Part shown: in pieces, positions 16,668 through 24,952 of the stretch
How positions within the stretch are numbered: position 1 is the stretch's first letter
Layout of the letters: each line of letters begins with the position of its first letter
The notes under the pieces: model-generated
Told to the model about the DNA's origin: nothing
The model's input: the letters and a program-made list of their open reading frames with translations, nothing else
Databases searched by the model: none
Origin: Archangiaceae bacterium
Lineage (GTDB): Bacteria > Myxococcota > Myxococcia > Myxococcales > Myxococcaceae
Direction of reading: 5' to 3'
DNA: 33,047 nt
Assembly (NCBI GenBank): GCA_016879935.1
Contig: JAACJQ010000283.1
Span: forward strand, 1 to 33,047
Position numbers and translations under genes: made by a program

Positions 16668-16876
16668 TGGAGACGACGAAGCTCGTGCACATGGTGAATC
16701 AGATCGCCCTCGCGTTCCGCTTGCAGCCGAAGGACGAAGCGGTGAGTCAGACGGTCGAGCACCTGCGCGCCTTCTGGAGTCCGCAGATGCGCCAGGAACT
16801 GCTCGCCTACGTCGCGTCGGGTGGCGCAGGTCTCGAGCCGCTCGCGAAAGAAGCAGCCGCGAAGTTGTCAGCGTGA
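16667..16876 (+). CDS. fdsD: formate dehydrogenase delta subunit
   Basis: 69 residues, starting METTKLVHMVNQIA, with the segment FWSPQMRQELLAY typical of FdsD, a small soluble subunit of soluble NAD-dependent formate dehydrogenases. The start ATG overlaps the fdhD stop (TGATG) and has GGAGG just upstream. It completes the gene order G-B-A-C-D. It overlaps the convergent membrane-protein gene by nine bases. Its precise role in assembly is known only at family level. Confidence 0.85.
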   Translation: METTKLVHMVNQIALAFRLQPKDEAVSQTVEHLRAFWSPQMRQELLAYVASGGAGLEPLAKEAAAKLSA

Positions 16877-17515
16877 ACGAAACGCCCGGTACATCGTGCC
16901 GAAGTACGCCGCGGTGACGCCGAAGAAGTAGAGCGCGATGGCGACGAGCGGTGGCGGCAGGCGGTCGGCGAGCGCAGGCGCGCGGTCTCCCGCGACGTTC
17001 AACGCGGTGATGTAGAAGAAGTACGGGCCGAACAACGCGAACGCGAAGGCGAAGAACGAGCGCACGTTGCCGAGCCGCGGAGCGCCTTCTCCGAGCGTGC
17101 GAACGAACTCGCCGAACGACGACGCCGAAGGCGGGAACAGCGACGCGCGGTGCGAGAGGTGCCACGCGAAGAGCTGAAAGCTCACCACCGAGAGCAGCAC
17201 CTTGCCCGACAGCCCGTACGCCTTCGCGATGCCGAGGCCGAAGTGGTCGACGATGACGCGCCAGAGCGGGTTCGCCTCCATCGCGAGGTCGGGCGTGATG
17301 TCGAGCGTGACGAAGTAGTCGAGCAGGTGCGCGAGCAGACAGAGCGCTCCGACGATGGCCGCGCGAAGCAGCACCGGCCGCAGCGAGACGCGCCGGAGCA
17401 CGAGCGCCATCGCCACCGTCGAGCTGAACACCGTGACCCACGCGAGCACGGCCAGCGGAACGCCGAAGCGCTGCACCACCTCGAACGACGCGTCGAGCAG
17501 CTCGGTGGGAGTCAT
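16868..17515 (-). CDS. polytopic membrane protein of unknown function
   Basis: 215 residues from ATG 17515 (MTPTELLDASFEVVQRF). About five hydrophobic segments are visible, including LAVLAWVTVFSSTVAMALVL, AAIVGALCLLAHLLDYFVTL and PLVAIALYFFGVTAAYFGTM. The second ends in DYFVTLDITPDLAMEANPLWR, the kind of T-x-x-A-x-E-x-NP motif found in DUF5658-like small membrane proteins, though that match is by memory only. The frame is open further upstream but would overlap the divergent MmcQ-like gene. Only 27 bases separate the two start codons. No function assigned. Confidence 0.75.
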   Translation of the reverse strand: MTPTELLDASFEVVQRFGVPLAVLAWVTVFSSTVAMALVLRRVSLRPVLLRAAIVGALCLLAHLLDYFVTLDITPDLAMEANPLWRVIVDHFGLGIAKAYGLSGKVLLSVVSFQLFAWHLSHRASLFPPSASSFGEFVRTLGEGAPRLGNVRSFFAFAFALFGPYFFYITALNVAGDRAPALADRLPPPLVAIALYFFGVTAAYFGTMYRAFRSR

Positions 17516-17542
17516 CGCCGCCGTGATGCTATCTCTCACCGA

Positions 17543-17938
17543 ATGGCGACGAAGAAGAAGCACCCCCACCACGAGGTTCTGCTCCGCTTGCGCAAGTACG
17601 GGCTCGCGTTGCCCGGCACGCACACCAAGAGCCCATGGCCCGGTCACCTGGACCTCGCCGTCAACGACAAGACGTTCGCCTACCTCAGCATCGAGGGAGA
17701 GCCGCTGAGCATCTCGTGCAAGCTGCCGTCGTCGAGCGGGCTCGCGCTCACCATGCCGTTCACGTCACCCACGCCCTACGGGCTCGGCAAGAGCGGCTGG
17801 GTGTCGGCGAAGTTCAAGGACTCCGACAAGCCGCCGGTGCAGTTGCTCGAGCAGTGGATTGACGAGAGCTACCGCGCGCAGGCGCCGAAGAAGCTGATCA
17901 AGCAGCTCGACGCGCCCGTCACCCGTCGTTCTCGTTGA
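17543..17938 (+). CDS. MmcQ/YjbR family protein
   Basis: 131 residues with the compact MmcQ/YjbR (DUF419) pattern: an N-terminal helix (HHEVLLRLRKYGLALPGT), an aromatic-rich beta region with DKTFAYLS, a GLGKSGWVSAKF segment and a C-terminal helix with EQWIDESYRAQAPKKL. The family is small, DNA-binding-like in fold and without a settled function. ATG 17543 is the natural start; a GCTATCT just before it could be a -10 of a leaderless transcript. The 3' end overlaps that of the photolyase-like gene by 20 bases, convergently. Confidence 0.85.
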   Translation: MATKKKHPHHEVLLRLRKYGLALPGTHTKSPWPGHLDLAVNDKTFAYLSIEGEPLSISCKLPSSSGLALTMPFTSPTPYGLGKSGWVSAKFKDSDKPPVQLLEQWIDESYRAQAPKKLIKQLDAPVTRRSR

Positions 17939-19562
17939 ACGCCCACGCGGGCGAATACGGCTTCAGCGTCTTGCGGTGCGCCGCGGCCGTGCGTCGAATC
18001 TCGGCGACCTGCTCGGGCCCGAACTTGTCGAGCGTCGACAGCAGCTGCCGCATGCGCAGGTTCTTCGAGAGCCGCTCGCGGTGGTGGGCGAGAAAGTCCC
18101 AGTACATCGCGTTGAAGGGGCAGGCGTGTTCACCGACGCGCACGTCGGGGTCGTGCGAGCACCTCGCGCACGGGGCCTCGTTCTTTGCAGCCGCAGGGCC
18201 CCGACCCTTCGCCGACAGGCCTGACTGCCGCTTCACGTACGCTGCCGACGCGACGTACGGCTTGGTGGTGAACGCGTCGGTGCCGTGCAGGCCCATGCCG
18301 ACGACGTTCGGCAGCTCGACCCACTCGTAGGCGTCGACGAAGGCCGCCCAGAACCAGTGCGAGACGGCGCGTGGGTCGATGCCGGCGAGCGTCGCGTAGT
18401 TGCACAACACCATCAGCCGCTCGATGTGGTGCGTGTAGCCGGTGTCGTGCACCGACTGCACCGCCTCCTTCAAGCACTGCATCGACGTGCGCTCGGGGGC
18501 CCAGAAGAAGTCGGGCAACGGCAGCTTCGCGCCCAGCCCATTCGCCGTGCGCAGCCCCGGCATCAGCCACCAGTACACGCCGCGAATGAACTCCCGCCAG
18601 CCGATGACCTGCCGAATGAAACCCTCTGCGCTCGCGAGCGAGACCTGGCCCTGCTCGTATTTCTTCGCCGCCGCGCGCGCGACCTCGTCTGGCCGCAAGA
18701 GCCCGAGGTTCAGCGGCACCGACAGCAGCGAGTGAAAGAGAAACCGCTCGTCGCTGCGAATCGCGTCTTCGTAGGGCCCGAAGTCCGAGAGCCGCTTGTC
18801 GACGAAGTGTTTCAGCCACGAGAGCGCCTGCGTGCGCGTGACCGGCCAGCCGAAGTTCTCGAGCGTGCCCCACGAGCCGACCTCGGGCCGGCCCACCCAG
18901 CGCATCACCTTCTGCGTGAGCTCGTCGGGTGCAAACCAGGGAATCGCCGGCATCGTCACGCCGCGCGCGTGTTCGCGGTTGTCGGCGTCGAAGCTCCACT
19001 TGCCGCCTTCGGGCCGACCCTTCGCGTCGACGAGCAGCCCCAGCTTCTGCCGCATGAGCGGATAGAACTGGTCCATCCGCACCTGCTTGCGGCCTTTCAC
19101 CCATGTGAGGAATTCGTCGCGCGTGGTGACGAAGTGCCCGCCCGGCCCACCGTCTTCGTGGAGCGTGAGCGGCAACGACTTCGTCAGCGCGCGGAAGCGC
19201 CCGTCGATGGCCCACTCCTTCGGTGCCATGGCGTGTAACGACTTCGGCTTCGCCCACTTCGCGAACGCTTCGACGCCGCTCGCGTAGTCATCGGCGACGC
19301 GGTGCTCGACGTGAAAGCCGGCGGCGCGACGCTCTTCGACGAAGTGCCGGAGTGAGGCGACGATGAGCGTCAGCTTCTGCCGGTGCCACGGCATCGCGTG
19401 CACCTTCGCGCGCGTCTCGAGCACGAGCAGCTGGCCGTCGGCGGGCGTCTTCGGAAACGCGGCGAGGGTCGGGTCCTGGTCCCACGGGAGCACGATGGTG
19501 ACGCGTTCGCTCCCGGCGGTTGGGCGCTTCGTCACCTCTTCGACTGGCAGGGGCTTCGTCAC
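17919..19562 (-). CDS. iron-sulfur cryptochrome/(6-4) photolyase-like protein (FeS-BCP)
   Basis: About 547 residues of the deoxyribodipyrimidine-photolyase-related group, FAD enzymes that either repair (6-4) photoproducts with light or act as photoreceptors. Four Cys match the [4Fe-4S] pattern of this class: Cys387 (VLCNYATLAG), Cys465 and Cys468 (PCARC) and Cys481 (HACPFN); the 3- and 13-residue spacings are those of Agrobacterium PhrB. Family segments GRKQVRMDQFYPLMRQKLGLL, GGKWSFDADNR and VIGWREFIRGVYW are present. The usual GDQL near the N-terminus reads WDQD. Start is uncertain between GTG 19562 and GTG 19571. Repair versus signalling cannot be told from sequence. Confidence 0.9.
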   Translation of the reverse strand: MTKPLPVEEVTKRPTAGSERVTIVLPWDQDPTLAAFPKTPADGQLLVLETRAKVHAMPWHRQKLTLIVASLRHFVEERRAAGFHVEHRVADDYASGVEAFAKWAKPKSLHAMAPKEWAIDGRFRALTKSLPLTLHEDGGPGGHFVTTRDEFLTWVKGRKQVRMDQFYPLMRQKLGLLVDAKGRPEGGKWSFDADNREHARGVTMPAIPWFAPDELTQKVMRWVGRPEVGSWGTLENFGWPVTRTQALSWLKHFVDKRLSDFGPYEDAIRSDERFLFHSLLSVPLNLGLLRPDEVARAAAKKYEQGQVSLASAEGFIRQVIGWREFIRGVYWWLMPGLRTANGLGAKLPLPDFFWAPERTSMQCLKEAVQSVHDTGYTHHIERLMVLCNYATLAGIDPRAVSHWFWAAFVDAYEWVELPNVVGMGLHGTDAFTTKPYVASAAYVKRQSGLSAKGRGPAAAKNEAPCARCSHDPDVRVGEHACPFNAMYWDFLAHHRERLSKNLRMRQLLSTLDKFGPEQVAEIRRTAAAHRKTLKPYSPAWAFNENDG

Positions 19563-19665
19563 GGCTCCCACGTAATGGCCGCAGGCCACAGCCGCACCAC
19601 TCTGGAGCGGGCATTCGGAGATTTCACGGAAGCGACTGCTCGCGAGGTGTGAGACCGTCGAGGCG

Positions 19666-21819
19666 ATGAGCTCGCGACGCCTGCCGTGGTTGGTGTTCTG
19701 CCTCGCTGGCTGCGTTTGTGGCCCAGGCCCGGAGGTGGATGGTGGTGTGCCGCCGGTCGATGCAGGTGGGTCGTTCGACGCGGGCGCTTCGCGAGACGCG
19801 GGCGGTGAAGATGCAGGTGCTGCTCGTGACGCCGGTGAGGTCGACGCGGGAATCGACGCGGGCGTGTCACGCGATTCCGGAGTCGAGCTCGACGCTGGGG
19901 TCGATGGCGGGCGCGATGCCGGCTCCGTCGATGGCGGGTCGTTCGATGGCGGAGTCGACGCCGGTCGCCTGCCCGAGTGCGCGCCGATCGTCTGTCCTCC
20001 GTGGCAACACTGCGTCGAGATGACGTCGGGGCCGCGCTGCGTCGGAGCGACGACCATCACCTGGGTCTCTCCAACCGCCGGAGCGTCGGCGCCTGCTGAT
20101 CTGCAATCGATTCCGCTCGCCATCGACACCGATGCCGACAGCACCGTGGACGTGCCGTGGAGCAGCAGTGGCGTGCTGACGAGCGCTGGAACGTTCTCGG
20201 GGCAGATGGGCGTGCGCGGCGCGATGTTGTTGCTCGGCGACACCGATGCCGGCGTCGTGACGCTCATCGCCGGGTGGGATGGCGGACCGAACGCGGCGAT
20301 TCGGCTGACGTTGACTCCGCGCATCGTTCACGTGCCCGCAGCGCCGTCGTACGGAACGAACGGACCCGACTTCGAGCCGAACGATCCAACGGGCAATGCG
20401 TTTCGGCGCGATGACGTCGTGTCGGTTGTGGTCGACGACCTTCCACAGCCGATGGCGTTGTTCGCGAAGCTCGAGGCGGCGAATGCGAAGACGTCGGCGT
20501 TTCCCGTCACGCAGCGCTGCGATGCCGGGAGTTGTTGGGTGGTCGATGTGCCGCTTCGTGAGCTCGACTTTCCGGCGTTCCGCGGGCGGGTGTTGATCTG
20601 GGCGAGCGGCGCCGATGGCGGGTTGCAGACGATGCCGCATGCCGTGCCGGTGACACGCTGGAGGTGGCGACGTCAGGTGTCGGGAGTGCCGAACCCGGTC
20701 AGCGTGACGAGACCGATCGTCGCAACTACTGGAGGACCGAACGACAAGCTCTTCGTCGGCTCGAGCGACACACCGACGACTGGTCAGTTCATGCACCTGC
20801 GGCCCAACGGGCAGATCTACCATGTCGGTCGTGGTCCCCCCGGCGCAGCGAAGTTTGCTGGAGCGTACGTCTCCTCGGTGAACACGCCCGACGGCGGCGT
20901 CATGACGTACATGAACTCGAGCGGAGCCTGGTCCGTTTCACACCCCGGCAGGGTGACGACCTGCTTCGGCACGCTGGGTGGTGTGGGAGGCGCGGTGTGT
21001 GGGTTTGAGGGGAATATCCTCGAGCGCACGCAAGGAGCGATCTTCGACTCGATCGACGCGGGCTGCCCCATACGAGAAGAGTCGGCCCTCGTCGCGACGT
21101 GGTGGGATCGCCGAATCGTCATCGTCACCGATGGAACGCCGATCTGCGCAGTCCAATCGCCAGGCGAGCCTCCGGTAGAACCAGTCTCGACGAGTGGCTC
21201 CTACCGGCGAGCCTTTGCCCTTCATTACAGAGGGGCTTCGTACGAGGTTCTCGCTGCGGGAGTGGACGGAGGTATCTGGCGTGTCGTGGGAGAGCCGAGC
21301 TCGGAGGCACTTACCTGGCCCGGCGACATCGTCGACGGCATTGCGACGAGCAACCGTTCTTCAACGATCTTTGAGCCATGGGTCTACTGGGCCACTGCTG
21401 ACCGACGTGTCCACGTTGCCGCGCCAACTTTCCAGAATGAGGAGGTGGCTTCACAACTCTTGCCTGACCGCCTCTCGACGACACCTGTGTTGGCGTTCGG
21501 AAACGCGGACGACGCGGGCAGCGCGCTCTTCGTGAGCAGAAGCGGCGCGATCTCGGCGTACGACCGCCAGCAGTTCACCCGAACGTGGATTCTCGAGGCG
21601 GGAGACGGCGGCATTCGCGGAGGCCGCGTCGACACCGACCCGATCATGCACCACTACTGCGGACAGTTCGCGAGCCTGCTTGTTCCCTCTTCTGGCGACG
21701 GCAGTCTCTACAGCTTCGTTCTCGACCACGTCCTCCTCAGCACCGGCTTCTGGCCGATGGGCGGGCGGTGGTCAGACAACACCTTCGTTTTCAGTTCTAC
21801 AGGCTGCATCTCCGATTGA
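19666..21819 (+). CDS. lipoprotein with DAG-rich linker and beta-rich C-terminus
   Basis: 717 residues. A short signal peptide ends in the lipobox CLAGC (Cys16). Residues about 24-100 are a repetitive linker of Asp-Ala-Gly and Asp-Gly-Gly units such as DAGASRDAGGEDAG. Two Cys pairs (CAPIVCPPWQHC) follow, then about 590 residues of beta-rich sequence with recurrent WxxxGxxxxW-type strands, possibly a propeller-like fold (inference). Many Gly-Gly and DGG turns lie between strands. Codon third positions look less GC-biased in the second half than in neighbouring genes. The MORN-repeat gene follows after eight bases. Outer-surface location likely; function unknown. Confidence 0.8.
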   Translation: MSSRRLPWLVFCLAGCVCGPGPEVDGGVPPVDAGGSFDAGASRDAGGEDAGAARDAGEVDAGIDAGVSRDSGVELDAGVDGGRDAGSVDGGSFDGGVDAGRLPECAPIVCPPWQHCVEMTSGPRCVGATTITWVSPTAGASAPADLQSIPLAIDTDADSTVDVPWSSSGVLTSAGTFSGQMGVRGAMLLLGDTDAGVVTLIAGWDGGPNAAIRLTLTPRIVHVPAAPSYGTNGPDFEPNDPTGNAFRRDDVVSVVVDDLPQPMALFAKLEAANAKTSAFPVTQRCDAGSCWVVDVPLRELDFPAFRGRVLIWASGADGGLQTMPHAVPVTRWRWRRQVSGVPNPVSVTRPIVATTGGPNDKLFVGSSDTPTTGQFMHLRPNGQIYHVGRGPPGAAKFAGAYVSSVNTPDGGVMTYMNSSGAWSVSHPGRVTTCFGTLGGVGGAVCGFEGNILERTQGAIFDSIDAGCPIREESALVATWWDRRIVIVTDGTPICAVQSPGEPPVEPVSTSGSYRRAFALHYRGASYEVLAAGVDGGIWRVVGEPSSEALTWPGDIVDGIATSNRSSTIFEPWVYWATADRRVHVAAPTFQNEEVASQLLPDRLSTTPVLAFGNADDAGSALFVSRSGAISAYDRQQFTRTWILEAGDGGIRGGRVDTDPIMHHYCGQFASLLVPSSGDGSLYSFVLDHVLLSTGFWPMGGRWSDNTFVFSSTGCISD

Positions 21820-21827
21820 GCGCTCCG

Positions 21828-22652
21828 ATGCGCATCGACGCTGACGAACTCGAACTCGAGGACCCGCTCCTCGAAGACCAGGGCCTTCGTCACCATGGTC
21901 TTCCCTTCACCGGAACGCGTATCGACCGTGAGCCCGGGAGCATCGCCGAAACCCCCATCGTCGACGGCAGCGCGCACGGTCGTCACACCCGTACCTCCAT
22001 CGACGGCGTGCTGCTCGAAGAAGCTGAGTACTCCCGCGGCCGGCTCGTCGGAGAACGCCGCCAATGGTTCCACGACGGCCAACTCCGCTCGCACGTGCAC
22101 TTCGGCCCACCGCGACGCGAGAAGGAATGGAACGAACGTGGCGTGCTCGTCCTCGAGCGTGACGACGAACTGAAGCTGCGCCGCACGTGGACCGACGACG
22201 GCGAGCTCCGCTCCGAGCGCCGCGATGGTCTCACGCGCGAGTTCACCCACGGCCAGCTCGCGTGGACGAGAGGTCAGCGCTCGACGACCGACGCGACCAC
22301 CTTCGCCGCGTACACCTTCGTCGCCGAGGTCATGCACGCGCACCTCGACACGCTCCTCGCCGAGCACGATCGCGAACACGACGTCTTCATCTGGGTGCAC
22401 TCGCTCATCGCCACCGCGCGGCCCGAAGCGCTCGGCGTGATGCGACGGCTCTTCACGAACGACTCGTTGTGGATTCGGTCGACCGCGCTCGCGCTCGCCG
22501 GCAACGCACGCCTCACCGAGCTGCGTGACGACGTCGCCGCGTTCCTCGGAGACGCGAGAGTTCCCCCGCGCGAGTGGCACGGCTCCACCGGGCGCAGCGC
22601 GAGCCGCTCACTCGACGAGGTCGCGCGCGTCGCGTTGCGCCAGCTCGGTTAG
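21828..22652 (+). CDS. MORN/YwqK-like repeat protein
   Basis: 274 residues, cytoplasmic (no signal peptide). The middle holds MORN_2-type repeats (GRLVGERRQWFHDGQLRSHV, then RREKEWNERGVLVLERDDEL and RTWTDDGELRSERRDGL), the pattern of YwqK-like proteins. The last 110 residues are helical with HEAT-like character (ALGVMRRLFTNDSLWIRSTA). It starts eight bases after the lipoprotein gene and should be co-transcribed with it. The stop overlaps the convergent TPR gene stop by four bases. MORN_2 proteins are sometimes toxin antidotes, but no toxin gene is visible here. Confidence 0.75.
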   Translation: MRIDADELELEDPLLEDQGLRHHGLPFTGTRIDREPGSIAETPIVDGSAHGRHTRTSIDGVLLEEAEYSRGRLVGERRQWFHDGQLRSHVHFGPPRREKEWNERGVLVLERDDELKLRRTWTDDGELRSERRDGLTREFTHGQLAWTRGQRSTTDATTFAAYTFVAEVMHAHLDTLLAEHDREHDVFIWVHSLIATARPEALGVMRRLFTNDSLWIRSTALALAGNARLTELRDDVAAFLGDARVPPREWHGSTGRSASRSLDEVARVALRQLG

Positions 22653-24439
22653 TTCTTCCAGTCGAGGTCGCCCGCCGCGTCATCGACGACGCGGTTCACC
22701 ATCGCCGCGACGAGCTTCTCGGGTTTGCCGCCCGACGCCTTCACCGACCAGCTGCCCTTGAGCGCCTGCTCCGGGTAGCTCATCACCAGCAGCTGCACCT
22801 TCATGCTCCCCGGTGCTTCACCGGCCTCGAGCGTGACGCCGAGCTGAAAGCCCTTCAGGTGGTTCGCCTTGATGGCCGCGAGCGCCGCCTTCTTGTCTTC
22901 ACCTTCGGGAGCGAACGCCGCGCCGAGCGCCTCGAGCTTCGTGTGCATCAACTTCTCGACAAGGGGGATCAAGTCGCTGGCAGGAACCGGCTGCAGGCGC
23001 AGATAGAGCCGCCCGGCCGACGGCTCCGGAGTTGCTTCGGGGTCAGGCGCCGACGTCTTCACCAGCTTCGCGAGCGCGGGGTCGAGCTGCATCGCGCGAA
23101 AGCCCGTCTCGAGCGCCTTCGTGTACGCGGCCTTCGCAGGCTCGGCGTGGCCCTGCTTCGCTTCACACACCGCGAGCCCGTACAGCGCACGGCCCTTCGT
23201 TCGCCCCGCACGTGGACCTGCCGCGCGTTCACTCGCCGCCTGGAGCAGCGGAGACGCCGACTTGCAGTCATCGGCGTCGAGCAGCACGAGCGCGACCCGC
23301 AGCAACGGCTCCGCGGGCACGTCGGCCATCGCGGTGAGCGGCTGGAGCGTCGCCTTCGCGTCTTTCACCTTGCCGGCGTCGAGCTGGCGTGAGGCCACGG
23401 CGAGGCGCGCTTCACGGCTCTGCGGCGTCAGCGTGAGGCCCTTCTTCGCTGCGGCGAGCGCGAGGTCGAGCTTGTCCTGCCGCGCGAGCGAGCGGCTCTG
23501 GCGACCCAGCGCGAAGGCGGAGCTCGGCGAGAGCGCGAGGTAGTCGTTCCACGAGGCGATGGCGCGCGCGTGCTCGTTCATCGCGGCGAGCGTGTTCGCG
23601 TGAAACGAGCGGAGGATGAGTGAGCCCGGGTGTTGCTCGAGCACCTTGGTGAGGAAGGTGACGGCCGCTTCGTTCGACTGGTTGCGCGTGGCGAGCCAGT
23701 AGTGCGCGAGCGCCCACGGCATCAGCGCGGGGTCGGTCGCGGTCTGCGGGCCGAGCAGCTTCTCGGCTTCGGCGTCTTCACGGCCAATCGCCAGCAGCAT
23801 CGCTTGCGTCGCGCTCGCGAAGCGCAGTGACGGGTCGGCCTTCAGCGCTGCACGACAGGCCGAGAGGCCCGCGTCGAGGTCGGCCGCAGAGAGCCCGACC
23901 GGGGCGTCGATGCCCATGGGCTGTTTGAGCGCGAGCTCCCAGCAGGTGCCGAGCGAGGTGAGCGCCGCGTCTGACTTCGACTCGGGCTGCGCGCTCCTGG
24001 GCGGGTCCGCGTGAAGCACAGCGCGCGCGATGGCGTCACTGCCCGCAGACAACAGTGCGTGGGCACTCTGCTCCTTCACCTTGAACACCGAGTACGTCGA
24101 CTGCTTGCCGTCACGCACCGAGCCTTCGACACCCTCGGCCGTCAGCACCACCGTCACCACGCGGTCGGCTCCGAGCAGCGAGAGCGCCTTGTCGGCGTTG
24201 ACGTCGTCAGACAGCGTCGCCACGTCGAGCCCTTCCTGCGACGCCATGGCCAGCACCTGCTTCGTGTCGAGCACCGTCTGGCCCGACTGCACCAGCAACG
24301 CGAGGGCCCGCGCCTCCATCAACAGGCCCAGCCGGGTCGCTGCCGCATCGGGCGCTTTCGGTGGCAGCACGGCGATGACGGGCGCGCGTTCGGCGAACGC
24401 GAGGGTCGGGAGCAGGGTGAGCAGGAGCAGTCGGCGCAT
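22649..24439 (-). CDS. secreted TPR-repeat protein
   Basis: 596 residues. A signal peptide (MRRLLLLTLLPTLAFA) with an AFA cleavage site is followed by a globular alpha/beta region of about 130 residues (APVIAVLPPKAPD onward) resembling those that open many myxobacterial TPR proteins. Tetratricopeptide-like helix pairs then run from about residue 170 to 440, for example ALGRQSRSLARQDKLDLALA. The C-terminal 100 residues hold a further alpha/beta unit. There is no lipobox. A periplasmic scaffolding role is likely. It lies 40 bases downstream of the DUF2256-DUF3253 gene on the same strand. Confidence 0.8.
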   Translation of the reverse strand: MRRLLLLTLLPTLAFAERAPVIAVLPPKAPDAAATRLGLLMEARALALLVQSGQTVLDTKQVLAMASQEGLDVATLSDDVNADKALSLLGADRVVTVVLTAEGVEGSVRDGKQSTYSVFKVKEQSAHALLSAGSDAIARAVLHADPPRSAQPESKSDAALTSLGTCWELALKQPMGIDAPVGLSAADLDAGLSACRAALKADPSLRFASATQAMLLAIGREDAEAEKLLGPQTATDPALMPWALAHYWLATRNQSNEAAVTFLTKVLEQHPGSLILRSFHANTLAAMNEHARAIASWNDYLALSPSSAFALGRQSRSLARQDKLDLALAAAKKGLTLTPQSREARLAVASRQLDAGKVKDAKATLQPLTAMADVPAEPLLRVALVLLDADDCKSASPLLQAASERAAGPRAGRTKGRALYGLAVCEAKQGHAEPAKAAYTKALETGFRAMQLDPALAKLVKTSAPDPEATPEPSAGRLYLRLQPVPASDLIPLVEKLMHTKLEALGAAFAPEGEDKKAALAAIKANHLKGFQLGVTLEAGEAPGSMKVQLLVMSYPEQALKGSWSVKASGGKPEKLVAAMVNRVVDDAAGDLDWKN

Positions 24440-24479
24440 GGCGGAGCGCAGCCTGTCACATCGACCGTCGAGTGCACCT

Positions 24480-24887
24480 TCAACGCGTTCGCAGCCGGAG
24501 CCGAATCGGTCCCTTCGCGGTCGACGCGTCGACGACGTGACCGCCCTGCGTGATGTCGAGGACGCCCTTCGCGACCAACCGTCGCGCGGCTTGCCGCACC
24601 GGCTCCATCAGCGCTCGCCATTCGTCTTCGTTGGCGAGCGACCGCGCGACCTCGGAGGGACAGATGGTGGCGCCGCGCGCGCGTTCACCCAGCTTCGAGA
24701 GAATTTCAGCCTCGAGCGTCGCGCCCGTGTTGAGCACCGACTTCTTCGCGCGGCGGCAGGCGTCGGAGCAGAAACGAACGTGCTCCCAGTCCCGCTCCCA
24801 CTTCTTCCGCCAGGTGATGGTGCGGCCGCAGGCGGCGCAGGGCTTCTCGGGAATCACGCACGCGCGACGTAACGACGTCATGCGCAC
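24480..24887 (-). CDS. DUF2256-DUF3253 fusion zinc protein
   Basis: 135 residues. The N-terminal half carries the DUF2256 zinc pattern [18 protein letters not shown] (CxxC then CxxxC). The C-terminal half ([16 protein letters not shown] to GPIRLRLR) matches the DUF3253 winged-helix-like pattern with DITQGG and a GPIRLR ending. GTG at 24887 is supported by a GGAG nine bases upstream; ATG 24881 is the alternative. DUF2256 genes are often found beside cryptochrome/photolyase genes; here the photolyase-like gene is about 5 kb away. A nucleic-acid-linked role is likely but untested. Confidence 0.85.
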   Translation of the reverse strand: MRMTSLRRACVIPEKPCAACGRTITWRKKWERDWEHVRFCSDACRRAKKSVLNTGATLEAEILSKLGERARGATICPSEVARSLANEDEWRALMEPVRQAARRLVAKGVLDITQGGHVVDASTAKGPIRLRLRTR

Positions 24888-24952
24888 ATTTCACGGCTCC
24901 AGTTGCGCAGGGTGCGGTGCTGCTCGACCATGCATGCGAGGAGGAGGCACTC

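Noticed and set aside
18285-19238. A 317-codon plus-strand frame
   Set aside because: Antisense to the FeS-BCP gene; shadow composition.
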